Below, one piece after another: positions 6,424 through 8,021 of a stretch of DNA of 8,021 nt. This DNA comes from Bacteroidota bacterium. Lineage in GTDB: Bacteria > Bacteroidota > Bacteroidia > Bacteroidales > UBA4417. The notes under the pieces were generated by a model. It was not told the DNA's origin. It worked only from the letters and a program-made list of their open reading frames with translations, and ran no database searches. Both the position numbers and the translations under genes were made by a program. The stretch's first letter is position 1. Each line of letters begins with the position of its first letter. The stretch covers positions 1 to 8,021 of the forward strand of contig JAIFMH010000345.1 of assembly GCA_020048595.1 (NCBI GenBank), read 5' to 3'.

Positions 6424-7047
6424 AAACAATCGGATTGATCGGTGGAATGTCGTGGGAAAGCTCGGACAGCTATTACCAGATTATAAACAGGCAGGTTAAG
6501 GAGAAATTAGGAGGTGTGCATTCGTGCCGATCGCTGATGTATTCAGTCGAATTTGGTGAAATTGCTGATCTTCAGCACCGCGGAGAATGGGACAAGCTTA
6601 CGAATATGATGGTTGAAGCCGCACAATCACTGGAAAGAGGAGGCGCCGATTTTATCGTTCTCTGTACAAATACCATGCACAAAATGGCTGATAGTATTGA
6701 GAAGAATACAAGTATTCCGTTTTTACATATTGCTGATGCAACTGCAATCGAGATAAAAAAGCATCAATTTACCAAAGTCGGGCTATTGGGTACGAAATTC
6801 ACGATGGAGCAGGATTTTATGAAAAACAGATTTGCGGAGAAACACAACATTGAAACTATTATTCCCAATCAGCAGGCCCGCGACCGGATTCATCATTCAG
6901 GACCTTACGAATAGCGGAGCACAAGGAATAATTTTAGGCTGTACCGAAATCGGTCTTTTGGTAACTCCAAATGATACTAATGCTGTACTTTTTGACACAA
7001 CCTTGATACACGCAATACAAGCGGTGGAATTTGCTTTGAAAGCCTGA
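6420..7047 (+). pseudogene. Aspartate/glutamate racemase family gene, internally deleted and frameshifted
   Basis: The first frame (6420-6914) encodes MKTIGLIGGMSWESS and the rest of the N-terminal part of a YgeA-like amino-acid racemase. It includes the first catalytic cysteine, Cys82, in VLCTNTMHK, and the FLHIADAT and LLGTKFTMEQDF blocks. After RDRIHH (153-159) it runs into SGPYE and a TAG. The missing end, IIQDLTNSGAQGIILGCTEIGLL with the second catalytic cysteine, continues in the +1 frame from about 6892 to 7047. Compared with E. coli YgeA (about 230 residues, from memory), some 22 residues between RIHH and IIQDL are absent. The lesion is therefore a deletion of about 65 bp that also shifts frame, not a simple indel. 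The two-cysteine mechanism cannot work from the first fragment alone. It follows the T9SS cargo gene by 63 bp on the same strand. An assembly error is the main alternative. Confidence 0.85.
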
Positions 7048-7110
7048 GATTAAAATTATCGAAAATAAAGTGCAAAACTAAAAGATAACATAAAAGAGTA
7101 AACGTATCAA

Positions 7111-7127
7111 ATTGGGTTTACCCCAAT
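7111..7127. terminator. Hairpin between convergent genes
   Basis: ATTGGG (7111-7116) and CCCAAT (7122-7127) form a perfect 6-bp stem with a 5-nt loop, between the racemase remnant and the convergent ornithine cyclodeaminase-family gene. On the minus strand a short TTT follows the stem. It could serve as a weak shared terminator, but the U-run is poor. Confidence 0.35.
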
Positions 7128-7135
7128 CAGTCCGG

Positions 7136-8021
7136 CTATTGACCGATATGCTTTTCATAAACAAGCTTTGCCGCAAACAAATCCAATAAGGCAAAACCTA
7201 CTGTTTTAAATAAACGGGTGCCATTTGTAGATGGAATAATTTCACCAGTGAGCAGACTTCCAATGGAGTAAATCTTATTTTCCGATATCCAGTTATTTTT
7301 AACAGGAGTTATAAGGTCGCCGCTTTCTTTTTTTCCATCCAACGTATCTACATAAATTTGATCAAGCTGACGGAATAACTGTTCCGGGAATTCCCGGCAA
7401 TCAGGTTTATAGGAACCTATGCCAATAATTGTTTTTCCTGTAAATAGTTCTTTCTCATCCGGAAAAACAGGATTTTGAGAATTTGTTGCAGAAATTATAA
7501 TCTCTGAATTCATAGCAACTTCCGAAGCATTTGCCGCCTGTACGATCTTTATCTCCGGATATCTGATCTTTACCTTTTCTGAAAAATGCATCAGATTTTC
7601 CATGTTCTGATCGAAGACCCATATCTCATTTATTTCGCGCACGGAACATGCGAAAAGTGCCTGCCATATCCCCTGTACACCGGCACCAATTATTCCAAGT
7701 GAATGGCTATCAGCCGGTGAAAGATGCCTGATGCCAACTGCAGAAACTGTTGCGGTGCGCATGGCCGTAATGGCGCTTCCATCCATAATGGCGAGCGGTT
7801 TTCCTGTTTTGGTATCATTTAAAACAACTGTACCATAAATAGATGGATGACCCATTGCTTTGTTACCCGGGCAGAATGAAACCAGTTTGGTAACCCAGTA
7901 TTCGTCCGTTATGCAGGGCATCAGCAGAAAAGTATCAGCTCCATAATCCAGGTGCATTCTTTTGGGCATAACATATCCGCCGGGTTCAATACTTTGCAGT
8001 AAAGCCTTTTCCATTATATCG
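7136..8021 (-). CDS. Ornithine cyclodeaminase/mu-crystallin family protein, 5' end outside window
   Basis: The frame stays open to the window edge: codons GAT and ATA precede the ATG at 8014. That ATG falls in IMEKALLQ, a typical internal helix of this family, so the true start lies outside. About 25-30 residues are probably missing from a usual length near 320. Numbered from that Met, visible family features are PKRMHL (17-22), Lys43 in WVTKLVSFCPGN (the family's substrate-site lysine position), IMDGSAITAMRTATVSAVG (76-94), the NAD(P)-binding GIIGAGVQG (107-115), SATNSQNPVF (175-184), GSYKPDCREFP (200-210) and FKTVGFALLDLFAA (269-282). The family includes ornithine cyclodeaminase, alanine dehydrogenase, ketimine and pyrroline-2-carboxylate reductases. 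The substrate cannot be chosen from sequence. The GSYxPDxRE form suggests a reductase or dehydrogenase-like member more than a classical cyclodeaminase (inference). It converges on the racemase remnant. Confidence 0.88.
   Translation of the reverse strand, partial: DIMEKALLQSIEPGGYVMPKRMHLDYGADTFLLMPCITDEYWVTKLVSFCPGNKAMGHPSIYGTVVLNDTKTGKPLAIMDGSAITAMRTATVSAVGIRHLSPADSHSLGIIGAGVQGIWQALFACSVREINEIWVFDQNMENLMHFSEKVKIRYPEIKIVQAANASEVAMNSEIIISATNSQNPVFPDEKELFTGKTIIGIGSYKPDCREFPEQLFRQLDQIYVDTLDGKKESGDLITPVKNNWISENKIYSIGSLLTGEIIPSTNGTRLFKTVGFALLDLFAAKLVYEKHIGQ

Noticed and set aside
6832..7047. Separate 71-residue protein
   Set aside because: From about 6892 it is the displaced C-terminal part of the racemase with the GCTEIGLL block. 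The earlier codons are an out-of-frame reading of the first fragment, so it is merged into the pseudogene.

Overview
The window looks like a chromosomal segment of a Bacteroidota bacterium, probably of the Bacteroidales or a related order (inference). It is AT-rich and has TAnnTTTG-type promoter boxes in place of E. coli-type -10 boxes. Starts have AT-rich leaders without clear Shine-Dalgarno sequences. One protein carries a C-terminal type IX secretion (T9SS) sorting domain, and a lipoprotein begins with an SCKKE-type acylation site.

Layout. Positions 1-824 hold a plsC-type acyltransferase with a perfect TAnnTTTG box. After a 108-bp gap with a run of 14 adenines comes a 453-residue lipoprotein (933-2294). 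Its body resembles one conserved extracellular module of SprA/Sov, the giant T9SS outer-membrane translocon, but it has no barrel. A convergent dGTPase (dgt) lies on the minus strand (2427-3815), preceded on the same strand by an unrecognised 116-residue helical protein (3944-4294). A 636-bp gap (4295-4930) holds hairpins and a good Bacteroidota promoter but no convincing gene. Then follow, on the plus strand, a VOC/glyoxalase-like protein (4931-5308), a secreted cysteine-rich protein with a T9SS tail (5388-6356), and an aspartate/glutamate racemase family gene broken by an internal deletion with frameshift (6420-7047). The window closes with a convergent ornithine cyclodeaminase/mu-crystallin family gene (7136 to the edge, minus strand), whose N-terminus lies outside.

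How the genes relate. This is mostly a patchwork of single-gene units with no clear pathway. The main thread is type IX secretion: the SprA-like lipoprotein and the T9SS cargo imply that the cell has this system. The two amino-acid genes at the right end converge and are not an operon. The most interesting object is the SprA-module lipoprotein: a translocon segment apparently detached, given a lipoprotein signal, and encoded alone.
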